Source: Deltaproteobacteria bacterium
GTDB taxonomy: Bacteria > Desulfobacterota > Syntrophia > Syntrophales > UBA5619
Assembly (NCBI GenBank): GCA_026388365.1
Contig: JAPLJW010000229.1
Location: 1-15,632 of the forward strand
Length of the DNA: 15,632 bases
Direction of reading: 5' to 3'
Both the position numbers and the translations under genes were made by a program. The notes beneath the pieces are model-generated. The model worked only from the letters and a program-made list of their open reading frames with translations. It was not told where the DNA came from and did no database searches. Shown in pieces: positions 1 to 9,162 of this stretch. The number at the start of each line of letters is the position of its first letter. Position 1 is the stretch's first letter.

Positions 1-673
1 CGAACTGAAGGTTGATCAGTTTCCGCAGGGGATAGTTGGATTTGCCGCCGTGCCGCTCCTCGTGGGCGACCTCGATCTCCGTCACCCGCTTGCCGAAATG
101 TGTCGCCAGCGCCGGGATGAAGGTGGCATGTTCATGACAGTCGATCATCCGTTCCACCACCGTCCTTCGGTAGGCCCGGAGCATACATCCCCAGTCGGTC
201 ATTCGGACGCCGGTGATTTTTCGCGCCACCATATTGACGATCCGTGAGGGAAGGATCCGCAGGAGGGAATCCTTTCTGCCCTTGCGGATCGTGCCGACCA
301 CATCGAAGCGGCCCTCTTCCATCGCTGCGATCAGGCGGGGGATCTCCTCGGGCGGGTTCTGGAGATCGGCATCGAGGGTTACGACAATCCCGCCGCGGAC
401 GATGGAAAAACCGGCCAGGATGGCCGCGTGCTGTCCGTAATTCCGTGTGAGCTCCACCACCCGGACCTCCGGATGGATCGTAAATCCCTTCAGGATCGAA
501 AGCGATCGATCCCGGCTGCCGTCATCGACCAGGATGACCTCCCAGGGTCTCTTCAAAGCGGACATCACCGGCCGGATCCGGCTCATCAGCACCGGCAGGT
601 TCCCCTCTTCGTTAAAAACCGGGATTACGAGGGATATCATCTTCTCAAAATTCCCTGCATCCATTTTTGCCAT
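1..673 (-). CDS. arnC: ArnC-like undecaprenyl-phosphate Ara4N glycosyltransferase, 3' end cut by window edge
   Basis: A GT2-family glycosyltransferase translated by eye from the minus strand; about 224 N-terminal residues are present and the frame runs off the left edge without a stop. It opens MAKMDAGNFEKMISLVIPVF, followed by VDDGSRD (nucleotide-sugar binding), a NYGQHAAILAGF stretch, TLDADLQNPPEEIP (the DXD-like metal site), then DWGCMLRAYRR and AHEERHGGKSNY. This string of motifs is typical of ArnC (PmrF), which moves 4-deoxy-4-formamido-L-arabinose from UDP to undecaprenyl phosphate at the inner membrane. The C-terminal two-helix membrane anchor would lie outside the window. The ATG shares its A with the arnB stop (TGATG), and a GGAGGGGGG purine run sits just upstream, so translation is probably coupled. 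A second in-frame ATG at 664 is possible. A DPM1/GtrB-type transferase is the alternative, but the arnB/arnT context favours ArnC. Confidence 0.9.
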   Translation of the reverse strand, partial: MAKMDAGNFEKMISLVIPVFNEEGNLPVLMSRIRPVMSALKRPWEVILVDDGSRDRSLSILKGFTIHPEVRVVELTRNYGQHAAILAGFSIVRGGIVVTLDADLQNPPEEIPRLIAAMEEGRFDVVGTIRKGRKDSLLRILPSRIVNMVARKITGVRMTDWGCMLRAYRRTVVERMIDCHEHATFIPALATHFGKRVTEIEVAHEERHGGKSNYPLRKLINLQF

Positions 674-1836
674 CAATTTCCGCCCCCCTCCACACCGAAA
701 AGGATCTCCCGGATCGCAGCACAAACATAGGCGACATCCCCGTCCGTCATATCCGGAAACAGAGGAAGCGACAGGATTTTTTCCGCAGCGCGTTCCGTTT
801 CCGGCAGCTTCGCGATCCCGAAACGGTCCTTAACATACTTGAGAAGATGACAGGCCGGAAAATGGAAACCGTAACCGATGTTGTGATCCGAAAGCTTCTC
901 CATAAACCGTTCCCTTTCCATGGCCAGAATCTTCACCACAAAGAGGTGATTTGCATGGTCATGCGGATAGGCCGGATCACCCGGAAGATCCAGGCCTGTG
1001 ACCCCCTTGAGGCCTTCCCGGTAAAGCGCAACGAGCTCCGCCCGGCGGCGGTTGAATTCATCAAGCCGGGCAAGCTGGGCGATTCCCAGGGCCGCCTGGA
1101 TGTCCGTCAGGTTATACTTCCATCCCGGCGCCTCGATGTCGTACTCCGGGTTGCCGCCCTTCCCGTAGCGCTTCCAGGCATCCCGTTCGATGCCGTGAAA
1201 ACGCAGCAGGCGAAGCCTCTTTTCCAGGTGTTCGTCGCTGTGGGTAATGAGCCCCCCTTCGCCGGTCGTGATGTTCTTTAATGGATGAAAGGAGAAGACG
1301 GCGATCCTTCCAAAGCCGCCGGCATGGATCCCCCGGTAGCGCGTCCCGACGGCGTGGGCCGCATCCTCGACCACCGTCAGGCGATGACGGTCGGCGATCT
1401 CCAGGATCCGGTCCATCTCCGCCGGCGCGCCGGCGAAATGGACCGGGATGATCGCCTTCGTCCGGGGGGTGATCCTGGCCTCGATGTCGTCGGCGTCGAT
1501 GTTGAGGGTGTCGTAATCAATATCCGCAAAGACGGGGCGCGCGCCGCTGAGCGCGATCATGTTGACCGTTGAGGCAAAGGTGAGAGACGGGGTGATCACC
1601 TCATCTCCCGGACCAATGCCGAGGGCTGCGATGACGAGATGCATCCCAGCCGTTGCGGAAGAGAGAGAAACGGCATGGCGAGCCCCGGTGAGATCCTGAA
1701 ACCGCTCCTCGAAGGTCTTGCAGAGAGGACCGGCCGTAATCCATTGCGACCGCAGGCATGCGGTTACGGCTGCGATCTCCGTCTCGCCGATGGAGGGCCG
1801 GTTCAGCGGCAGAAAATATTCGCGAATTTTCATCAT
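673..1836 (-). CDS. arnB: UDP-Ara4N-forming PLP aminotransferase (DegT/DnrJ/EryC1 family)
   Basis: 387 residues, the usual length for ArnB. It converts UDP-4-keto-pentose to UDP-4-amino-4-deoxy-L-arabinose in the cytoplasm, with glutamate as amino donor. Visible features: the N-terminal PLNRPSIGETEI and SQWITAGP segments, the ATAGMHL phosphate-binding stretch near residue 61, VVEDAAHAVG with the PLP-ring aspartate at about D158, and FSFHPLKNITTGEGG with the Schiff-base lysine at about K187. The whole DegT fold is intact. The ATG overlaps the arnT stop (ATGA), with GGAG and AAGGGG purine stretches upstream; a second ATG one codon later is equally possible. The family also contains aminotransferases for other 4-keto or 3-keto sugars. 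The assignment to Ara4N rests on position between arnT and arnC and on the close match of the lysine loop to known ArnB. Confidence 0.9.
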   Translation of the reverse strand: MMKIREYFLPLNRPSIGETEIAAVTACLRSQWITAGPLCKTFEERFQDLTGARHAVSLSSATAGMHLVIAALGIGPGDEVITPSLTFASTVNMIALSGARPVFADIDYDTLNIDADDIEARITPRTKAIIPVHFAGAPAEMDRILEIADRHRLTVVEDAAHAVGTRYRGIHAGGFGRIAVFSFHPLKNITTGEGGLITHSDEHLEKRLRLLRFHGIERDAWKRYGKGGNPEYDIEAPGWKYNLTDIQAALGIAQLARLDEFNRRRAELVALYREGLKGVTGLDLPGDPAYPHDHANHLFVVKILAMERERFMEKLSDHNIGYGFHFPACHLLKYVKDRFGIAKLPETERAAEKILSLPLFPDMTDGDVAYVCAAIREILFGVEGGGN

Positions 1837-3515
1837 GACCCCTTTTCTCCGGATCTCCTCAACTGGACCAGCGTGTACTCAGCATTATGCCACAAGACCC
1901 GGAGAGCGGGTACCTCTTTTTTCAATCTCTCCAGTTTTTCGTCATTCTCCGTGGCGCAATAGAGTCCGTCCGTTTCCCGAACCAGACGGAAGAAAGAATC
2001 GTAGGTCAGGAAATAGCGTTCCCGCTCCGCAACCGGAAGCTGTTCACTGCCATATCTGACCTCCCCGATGTCGTCGACGATCGGGGTCCTTTTCCCCGTG
2101 TAGAAATCGACCCCGTACAGCGACATGCCGAACTGGTAGAGCATTGCGTCTGCGGGAAGGTGATTCCGGATCGCTTGTGAAAGCGGATAGGCCGACTTGT
2201 AGGGCGCAAGGTATTGCGCAACCGGCAGCGTGAGCGATACCAGAAATAGCGCAAAGAGCAGATAGATCGAGGCGAACCATCCCCGGCCGGTTTTTCTGCG
2301 GATCCGATCCGGGAGAAAAGCAATCAGGAGTTGAATGAAAAATGGCATGACGATCCACGGCCACCAGTTCCCCCAGGCAACCCGGTGCTCCCGCAGAAAA
2401 ACGGGGGCAACCAGAACGGCCATGAAAAGAACGGCCTGCAGGATCCCCGTCAGCCGGTAGCGAAGCGGAACAGATGCCCCTGCTTCACCTTTCGCAATCC
2501 GCTCTTCATAACAGCTGAAAACATGGCCGAAACCCAGCGCGAGGGGAAGAAAAACGGGTGCGATGTAGGGGATCAGTTTTGACGATGATATCGAAAAGAA
2601 AACAAAAATCAGGCCAAACCAGGTCAGAAGCAATCGATTCCCGGCGCTGCCGAAAAAATTTTCCCTCTTCCCGAATCCCCGGATCGTCTCCGGCAGAAAG
2701 GCGCACCAGGGAAGGGTCCCGGCCAGGATGATGGGGAGATAGAAATAAAGGGGCTGATAGCGGTCATGCATCCGGGTGGCGTAGCGGAGCAGGTGTTCCT
2801 GGATGAAGAAAAAACGGAAGAAATCGGGGTTTTCCCGCTGGACAAGGAGCAGCCAGGGGAGCGAAATGGCTGAAAAGATCAGGATGCCGACAGCGGAAAA
2901 TAGACCGGGTACCTCCCTCCAGCGGCCCGACGTCAGAAGCCAGATCGTCAGGATGCCGAACGGAAACGCTACGCCGATCAGCCCCTTGGCCAGAAACGCC
3001 AGGGCGCTGAATAAATAGAGAAGGTAGAGCCGTCCCTTTTTCTTTTCAACAGCGGCAAAATAGCGGAAACCGGACCAGATGGCCATGCAGACGAGAAAAG
3101 AGAGCGGCATGTCGAGGATGTTGATCCGGCCGATGGCGATATGATACAGGAAGGTGGTCAGCACGGCCGCCGCATACAAGCCCGTCCGCGTATCATGAAA
3201 AAAGAGCCCCATGCGATAGACCAGCAGGATGCATCCCCACGCGCAGAGGGCCGCGAAGAGACGGGAAGAAAATTCATTCTCTCCGAAAAACCGGAAGAAG
3301 GCCGCCGTGACCCAGTAGGCAAGGGGTGGTTTCTCAAAATAGACAGCCGCTTTGAGCCGCGGCGTGACGTAGTCGCCGGTGGCGTTCATGGCGCTGGGGA
3401 TGGCGCTGTATCGCCCCTCGTCCGGCTCCATGAGGGGGATAAAAGGAAGCAGAATCAAATACAGCATGAGGGGAAGAAGAAAAAGAACGGCTATTTTGAT
3501 GGACCTGTCCTGCAT
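1833..3515 (-). CDS. arnT: ArnT-type lipid A aminoarabinose transferase (PMT family, GT83)
   Basis: An integral membrane glycosyltransferase that moves Ara4N from undecaprenyl phosphate to lipid A phosphates on the periplasmic face, lowering surface charge and typically conferring polymyxin tolerance. From the chosen ATG it has 560 residues, close to the ~550 of E. coli ArnT. It has a first membrane helix at residues ~6-27, then MEPDEGRY (29-36) and YFEKPPLAYW (59-68), the conserved acidic and lysine motifs of the first periplasmic loop. About a dozen hydrophobic helices follow, then a soluble C-terminal domain (~450-560). The frame is open up to an ATG at 3647, but that adds 44 residues unlike the family and lies upstream of the promoter-like element at 3561-3590, so 3515 is preferred; GGGG precedes it weakly. 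The gene heads arnT-arnB-arnC, unlike the E. coli order. A general PMT-like transferase is the alternative; context argues against it. Confidence 0.87.
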   Translation of the reverse strand: MQDRSIKIAVLFLLPLMLYLILLPFIPLMEPDEGRYSAIPSAMNATGDYVTPRLKAAVYFEKPPLAYWVTAAFFRFFGENEFSSRLFAALCAWGCILLVYRMGLFFHDTRTGLYAAAVLTTFLYHIAIGRINILDMPLSFLVCMAIWSGFRYFAAVEKKKGRLYLLYLFSALAFLAKGLIGVAFPFGILTIWLLTSGRWREVPGLFSAVGILIFSAISLPWLLLVQRENPDFFRFFFIQEHLLRYATRMHDRYQPLYFYLPIILAGTLPWCAFLPETIRGFGKRENFFGSAGNRLLLTWFGLIFVFFSISSSKLIPYIAPVFLPLALGFGHVFSCYEERIAKGEAGASVPLRYRLTGILQAVLFMAVLVAPVFLREHRVAWGNWWPWIVMPFFIQLLIAFLPDRIRRKTGRGWFASIYLLFALFLVSLTLPVAQYLAPYKSAYPLSQAIRNHLPADAMLYQFGMSLYGVDFYTGKRTPIVDDIGEVRYGSEQLPVAERERYFLTYDSFFRLVRETDGLYCATENDEKLERLKKEVPALRVLWHNAEYTLVQLRRSGEKGS

Positions 3516-3560
3516 AATGGTTGCCCCGAGATCTAAAAAACCCAGTGTTTTTCGGGGGTG

Positions 3561-3590
3561 TTTATTCCACAGATCGACCGGCGTTGTCAA
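3561..3590 (-). promoter_or_regulatory. Candidate sigma70-type promoter for arnTBC
   Basis: On the minus strand a perfect TTGACA (3585-3590) is followed after 18 bases by AATAAA (3561-3566, four of six matches to TATAAT). Transcription would begin near 3554, about 40 bases before the chosen arnT ATG. Inferred from sequence only. Confidence 0.5.
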
Positions 3591-3605
3591 ACGATTAATC
3601 ATGAC

Positions 3606-3676
3606 TGCACCGATGGAGAGACTGCAGTTGGAAGGCTGTTGGCACACTTCAGTCTTCAGTCTAAAGTATCGGTGCA
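3606..3676. repeat. Nested inverted repeat in the arnT / crotonase-lptFG divergent control region
   Basis: TGCACCGAT (3606-3614) is matched exactly by ATCGGTGCA (3668-3676). Inside these arms AGACTG (3619-3624) pairs with CAGTCT (3657-3662), and CAGTCT also occurs at 3650-3655, giving a short tandem CAGTCTTCAGTCT. The arms bracket the rightward promoter-like element, so the dyad probably works as DNA (paired operator sites or a loop) rather than as an RNA hairpin. Function is inferred, not known. Confidence 0.5.
3639..3667 (+). promoter_or_regulatory. Candidate sigma70-type promoter for the crotonase-lptF-lptG unit
   Basis: TTGGCA (3639-3644, five of six to TTGACA) is followed after exactly 17 bases by TAAAGT (3662-3667, four of six). 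Transcription would start near 3674, inside the right arm of the inverted repeat, leaving a leader of about 100 bases before the gene at 3776. A nearby TTGACA at 3690-3695 has no acceptable -10 and was not chosen. Confidence 0.45.
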
Positions 3677-3759
3677 GGTGCCATGATCCTTGACATCGGG
3701 ATCAATATGTGCGACGTCACGCCCATCAAGTTCCCATCCTTCTCAATCCTTCCCATACC

Positions 3760-3767
3760 AAGGAGGT
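3760..3767 (+). promoter_or_regulatory. Strong Shine-Dalgarno that decides the crotonase start
   Basis: AAGGAGGT lies eight bases before the ATG at 3776. The frame is open back to an ATG at 3683, but that start has no such site and would add 31 residues unlike the family. Confidence 0.85.
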
Positions 3768-3775
3768 CTAAAGCG

Positions 3776-4492
3776 ATGTCCGGAATTGAATGGAAAAAGG
3801 TGGAAACGGTCGGCGTCATCACGATGAACAACGGCGAAAACAGGCACAACCCCGATTTTGTCCGCGCCCTTCTGACGGCATTCGACGAAGTCGAAGGGGA
3901 TGCGGCGATTTCCTCGGTAATCATCGCCTCCGGTGATCCGAAGAACTGGTCGCAGGGGATCGATCTCCAGTGGATCACGGGCGCCATGGCGAAGAACGAT
4001 CTGCAGGAAATCCGGGACTTCATGTACGGTTTGAACCGGATCTTCAAGCGCATTCTCCTCTATCCGATGCCGGTCATCGCCGCCATCAACGGGCACGCCT
4101 TCGGAGACGGGACAATCATGGCCTGCGCCTGTGATTTCCGTTTCATGAAGGCCGACCGCGGCTTCTTCTGTTTTCCGGAAATCGACATCAATATTCCTTT
4201 TCTTCCCGGAATGCAGGCGATCATCCGGAAGGCGATCCCCTACTACAAGCTCGAAGAACTTGTCTTCAGCGGGAAAAGAACCGGGGCCGCGGAACTGGAA
4301 TCCCACCACGTCATCGTAAAGGCGTGCGAGAATGAAGAATCGCTGATGCGAGAGGCCCTGGTCTTTGCGAAGACTTTTACCAAGAAACGGCCCATCTTTG
4401 GCGAGATGAAAAAGAGAATGCACAGGTCCATCATCGAGATCATGGAAAAGGAGGATCCCGTCTTCATCGAGCCCCTGCAGTTGATGATGTAG
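3776..4492 (+). CDS. Enoyl-CoA hydratase/isomerase (crotonase) family protein, isomerase-like
   Basis: 238 residues, a slightly short crotonase-fold protein. It has the usual N-terminal strand-rich part, an oxyanion-hole region around NWSQGIDLQ (57-65), and the second oxyanion segment INGHAFGDG (104-112) followed by CDFRFMKADRGFFCFPEIDI. In classical enoyl-CoA hydratases two glutamates do the chemistry. Here the position of the first (E144 in rat crotonase) is isoleucine (I114), while the second is kept (E135, in FCFPE). A single glutamate and the DRGFF.PEIDI wording resemble delta3-delta2 enoyl-CoA isomerases, so isomerisation of unsaturated acyl-CoA is the best guess; the true substrate cannot be read from sequence. 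The gene lies 26 bases before lptF on the same strand, presumably in one transcript, which is an unexpected partner. The start is fixed by a textbook Shine-Dalgarno. Confidence 0.82.
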   Translation: MSGIEWKKVETVGVITMNNGENRHNPDFVRALLTAFDEVEGDAAISSVIIASGDPKNWSQGIDLQWITGAMAKNDLQEIRDFMYGLNRIFKRILLYPMPVIAAINGHAFGDGTIMACACDFRFMKADRGFFCFPEIDINIPFLPGMQAIIRKAIPYYKLEELVFSGKRTGAAELESHHVIVKACENEESLMREALVFAKTFTKKRPIFGEMKKRMHRSIIEIMEKEDPVFIEPLQLMM

Positions 4493-4518
4493 GGGTGCGC
4501 GAAAGCGGGTCTGGAAAG

Positions 4519-5721
4519 ATGCATCGCTTGATCAACCGGTATATCCTGAGGGAGATTGCCGTTCCGTTCTGCATGATCCTCTTGGTGCTCACCTTTGTGC
4601 TGCTCATGGGGAAGATCCTGCAGGTCATGGACCTGATGATCAACAAAGGGATCGCGTTTACGGACATCGCGCGGTTGATGCTTTTTCTGATGCCCTCCTT
4701 TCTCATATTCACCATCCCCATCTCACTGCTGATCGCGATCCTGATCGGTCTGGGAAGGCTTTCGGGAGACAATGAATGGACCGTCCTGAAAATGTCCGGC
4801 ATGAGTCTCTATCAGTTGTCGTTTCCGGTGGCCTGCGCCGCCCTGGCTGCCTTTCTGATGACCCTGGCGACGACCCTTTTCCTCGTTCCCTACGGGAACC
4901 TTGCATCCAAGGCCCTTCTGTTCGATATGGCTCGCCAGAAGGCCAGCATTGGCATCCGCGAAAAGGTGTTCATCGACGACTTTCAGGGAATTCTTCTCTA
5001 TGCGGAAAGGATCCCGGTGCACGGCGATTTCCTGGAAGGGGTTCTCATCTCGGACAGCCGGATCAGCCATGAACCGAGCACCATCATAGCCCGCCGGGCC
5101 TATCTCATTTCAAATCCCGATACGATGGTGATCACGCTCAGACTCGAGGACGGCAGCACGCATATGGTGGATACCAGCCTGAACCATTATCGGAAGATGG
5201 ATTTCCGCTTCTACGATGTCCGGCTGGACCTCGCCTCGACCCTCGCCGGGGATAAGAAGATCGCAGCAAGATCCAGTACGGAGATGAGCCTGTCGGAATT
5301 GACGTCCGTGCTGAGGAAAGGCGGCGTCAAGGAGGAAGCCTTGCGCGAACTGGCGATCGAGCTGAACAAGAAGCTGACCATTCCCTTCTCCTGTCTCGTC
5401 TTCGCGCTCATCGGTATGCCTCTGGGGATCCGCGCCCACCGTTCCGTCCGTTCGCGTGGTTTCACGATCGGCCTGTTCCTGGTGCTTGTCTACTATTTGC
5501 TGCGCCTCAGCGGCGAGGCGCTGGTCGAAACGGGAAGACTCTCACCGATCATCGGAACATGGGCGCCAAACTGGATTTTCGCCGCCGCCGGAATCCTGCT
5601 TTTTTCTTTGTCCGCCGGGGAAGCATCCTTCAGGCAGCTGTTTCGCCGCGCTTCCGCCCATCCCGCGTCTGACGCCGCTGCGGCGGACGGCGCTTCGCAT
5701 AAGGGCAAGGGATCACCATGA
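4519..5721 (+). CDS. lptF: LPS export ABC permease LptF
   Basis: About 400 residues, YjgP/YjgQ family. With LptG and the ATPase LptB it forms the inner-membrane LptB2FG complex that lifts LPS onto the LptC-A-D bridge. The pattern is as expected: an N-terminal amphipathic start (MHRLINRYILREI), three membrane helices (~15-35, 52-80, 100-125), a periplasmic beta-jellyroll (~140-275) and three C-terminal helices (~290 onward, with KLTIPFSCLVFALIGMPLGI). The C-terminus carries a ~30-residue Ala/Ser/Lys-rich hydrophilic tail that LptF proteins often lack. A GTG at 4495 is in frame, but the ATG at 4519 gives the family-like N-terminus, with GGAAAG immediately before it. The last bases overlap lptG by ATGA. 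LptB, LptA and LptC are not in the window. Confidence 0.92.
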   Translation: MHRLINRYILREIAVPFCMILLVLTFVLLMGKILQVMDLMINKGIAFTDIARLMLFLMPSFLIFTIPISLLIAILIGLGRLSGDNEWTVLKMSGMSLYQLSFPVACAALAAFLMTLATTLFLVPYGNLASKALLFDMARQKASIGIREKVFIDDFQGILLYAERIPVHGDFLEGVLISDSRISHEPSTIIARRAYLISNPDTMVITLRLEDGSTHMVDTSLNHYRKMDFRFYDVRLDLASTLAGDKKIAARSSTEMSLSELTSVLRKGGVKEEALRELAIELNKKLTIPFSCLVFALIGMPLGIRAHRSVRSRGFTIGLFLVLVYYLLRLSGEALVETGRLSPIIGTWAPNWIFAAAGILLFSLSAGEASFRQLFRRASAHPASDAAAADGASHKGKGSP

Positions 5722-6797
5722 AGATCGTGGATCGTTATCTGGTTGCGGAATATCTGAAGAATCTGCTGCTCATCACGCTATCCTTCCTTTCCCTTTTTCT
5801 GATCATCGATTTCTTCGAAAAAATCCGCATGTTTCTCAGCAATCATGCAACATTTGCGCAGATGGGGTCCTATTTTCTCTTCCGGATTCCGATGGTCATC
5901 TCACAGATTCTGCCCGCAGCCGTTCTCCTCGCCTCACTGGTGACCTGCGGCTACCTCTCCCGTCACGGAGAAATCACGGCCCTGAAGGCCAACGGCATCA
6001 GCCTTTACCGGATTGCCATCCCCATCCTGACCATCGCCGTTCTGACCTCCCTGCTGATCTTTCTTTTGAGCGAATGGGTCACTCCCCATACCAACGACAG
6101 GGCCGAGAACATCCGCCTGGTCGAGGTGCAGAAGCAACCGTCTATGGGCAGCTTCAAACAGGATCAGATTTGGTACCGCGGGCAGAAGGGCATCTACAAC
6201 TTCCGGCTGTTCGACGTGCGAACCGGCACGCTCCAGGGGATCACCATCCATTATCTCGATCGCGAGATGAATCTGGTCATGCGCCTGGATGCGGAAAAGG
6301 GGGAATGGAAGGAAGGCCGCTGGCTCTTCCACAACGTCCTCCTCACCCGTTTTGATGCCGGCGAGTTCCCGGTTCTGACCAGAATAATACAGCAGGTGGT
6401 TGATCTTCCGGAAAGGCCCACCGATTTTCAGGTGATCCAGAAAGATGTGGAGGTCATGGGTTATTTTGAGCTGAACCGGTATATTCGGAAACTCCAGTCG
6501 GAAGGCTATGACGCAACACGGTACGTCGTCGATCTCCAAGGCAAGATTGCCTTTCCGCTGGTCAGCATCATCCTGGCCGTGATCGGCATCTCATTTTCAC
6601 TTCGGTCCGAACGCAGTGGAGGCATCGCCCAGGGAATCGGGGCCGGTCTGGTCATCGGTTTTTCGTACTGGCTTGTTTACGCCTTCGGGATGTCCCTGGG
6701 AAGGTCCGGAACCCTTCCCCCGGTTGTTGCGGCCTGGTTTGCCAACATCCTCTTCTCCGCAGCTTGCGCCATTCTCGTCCCGCGGGTGAAGACCTGA
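5718..6797 (+). CDS. lptG: LPS export ABC permease LptG
   Basis: 359 residues, essentially the E. coli LptG length (360). It is the second permease half of LptB2FG. It begins MKIVDRYLVAEYLKN, with helices near 14-35, 52-80 and 98-120, the conserved cytoplasmic segment GEITALKANGISLYRI (~86-101, contact region for LptB), a periplasmic jellyroll (~125-265), and three C-terminal helices starting at GKIAFPLVSIILAVIGISFS. The ATG overlaps the lptF stop as ATGA, so the two are translationally coupled, as expected for a 1:1 heterodimer. LptF and LptG are paralogues; the order and the match to LptG-type N- and C-termini support the assignment. Confidence 0.93.
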   Translation: MKIVDRYLVAEYLKNLLLITLSFLSLFLIIDFFEKIRMFLSNHATFAQMGSYFLFRIPMVISQILPAAVLLASLVTCGYLSRHGEITALKANGISLYRIAIPILTIAVLTSLLIFLLSEWVTPHTNDRAENIRLVEVQKQPSMGSFKQDQIWYRGQKGIYNFRLFDVRTGTLQGITIHYLDREMNLVMRLDAEKGEWKEGRWLFHNVLLTRFDAGEFPVLTRIIQQVVDLPERPTDFQVIQKDVEVMGYFELNRYIRKLQSEGYDATRYVVDLQGKIAFPLVSIILAVIGISFSLRSERSGGIAQGIGAGLVIGFSYWLVYAFGMSLGRSGTLPPVVAAWFANILFSAACAILVPRVKT

Positions 6798-6811
6798 CGG
6801 CGGATGACAAC

Positions 6812-6875
6812 GGGTCATGGTTGATCGATCGCCGCACGCCATCCGCTTATAACCCGTGACCCATCCCCTATTTTT

Positions 6876-6876
<1 letters not shown>
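6812..6876 (+). terminator. Weak terminator candidate after lptG
   Basis: GGGTCATGG (6812-6820) can pair with CCGTGACCC (6854-6862) with one G-T wobble, followed by TTTTTT at 6871-6876. The loop is long (33 bases) and eight bases separate stem and T-run, so this is not a classic intrinsic terminator. It lies between two convergent genes. Confidence 0.3.
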
Positions 6877-8300
<1,424 letters not shown>

Positions 8301-8377
8301 AATTGGTCTCCTTCAAATATCTTACCCGGTTCGCGATCATCCCTCACGATCAGCCCCCCGTGAATATAAGCCATGGA

Positions 8378-9013
8378 TCAGGTTAATCTGGTTTCCGTTA
8401 ACGGAGCGGGATGCTTTGGGGGTGTCACAATGCCGCCGGAGATGATCAGCGTAAAGGCCTCCTCTACCGACATGTCGACCTCGATCAGCCCTTCCCTCGG
8501 CACAATGGCGAAAATACCCGTTGTGGGCGTCAGGGCATGGGGGAAGTATACCCCGACACAGGAACCCAGCTTCTCCTGGACTTCACCGTTGGGCGTACCG
8601 GTGATGAATCCGATACTGTAAATCCCGCGGCAGGGATATTCTACGATGACCACCTTCTTGAAACTCTGGGCCTTGTCCATGAAAAGGCTGTCCGCGATCC
8701 TTTTGATGGCCTGATAAATGCTCCGTACAAAGGGAATCTTGCCGACGAGACGCTCGCCGAACACCACAAGCCGCGTCCCGAGATAGCTCTTCGTCACCAG
8801 GCCGCAGATCATGATGAGGATAAACGTGACGATCGCCCCCAGTCCGGGAATATGAAATTTGAGAAGTGTATCCGGTTGATAATTAATCGGAATAATCCGC
8901 AGGAGGTTGTCCATTATATCCATGATGAAAAAAAGGATATAGATCGTCAGTCCTGCCGGAATGACGACGGCAAGACCGGTCAGAAAGACCATTTTGATTT
9001 TCTTCTTCAGCAT
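8378..9013 (-). CDS. DUF502 family membrane protein
   Basis: 211 residues. Two membrane helices (about 8-31 and 55-77) are followed by a conserved soluble part containing GKIPFVRSIYQAIKRIADSL, VVIVEYPCRGIYSIGFITG, VYFPHALTPTTG and IEVDMSVEEAFTLIISGGIV. This series is typical of the DUF502 (PF04367) family, widespread in proteobacteria and in plants (COV-like proteins). The molecular function in bacteria is not established, though membrane-associated roles are likely. It starts after the panD terminator and has its own weak promoter-like element, so it probably heads a two-gene unit with ahcY. AGGA stands just ahead of the ATG. Confidence 0.88.
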   Translation of the reverse strand: MLKKKIKMVFLTGLAVVIPAGLTIYILFFIMDIMDNLLRIIPINYQPDTLLKFHIPGLGAIVTFILIMICGLVTKSYLGTRLVVFGERLVGKIPFVRSIYQAIKRIADSLFMDKAQSFKKVVIVEYPCRGIYSIGFITGTPNGEVQEKLGSCVGVYFPHALTPTTGIFAIVPREGLIEVDMSVEEAFTLIISGGIVTPPKHPAPLTETRLT

Positions 9014-9050
9014 ATTCCTGTTCTCATCCTGTTTGACATGTGTGCGAGGT

Positions 9051-9079
9051 TAAATATCAGAAAGAAATGTTATTTTCAA
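9051..9079 (-). promoter_or_regulatory. Weak promoter candidate for DUF502 gene and ahcY
   Basis: On the minus strand TTGAAA (9074-9079) is followed after 17 bases by TATTTA (9051-9056). The -10 is poor, but the stretch is AT-rich and lies between a strong terminator and the next gene, where a promoter is expected. Confidence 0.35.
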
Positions 9080-9090
9080 TTTTTATTCAC

Positions 9091-9127
9091 AAAAGAGGGC
9101 AGGATGATCGCATCCTGCCCTCTTTTT
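9091..9127 (-). terminator. Strong intrinsic terminator after panD
   Basis: A perfect 16-base-pair stem (9091-9106 with 9111-9126) with a four-base loop, flanked by A-run and T-run so that it could work in either direction. It starts 36 bases past the panD stop and separates panCD from the DUF502 gene. Confidence 0.9.
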
Positions 9128-9162
9128 AAGGATAGGGGAAGTCCCGCCGCCGTAATCCGGCA

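Noticed and set aside
667..1281. A 204-residue plus-strand frame
   Set aside because: Antisense shadow of arnB.
3690..3718. TTGACA as alternative promoter for the crotonase gene
   Set aside because: No acceptable -10 hexamer at 16-18 bases; the pair at 3639/3662 is better.
8301..8377. Possible SAH riboswitch before ahcY
   Set aside because: The 77-base gap shows no convincing match to the conserved core expected of that riboswitch and no clear pseudoknot.
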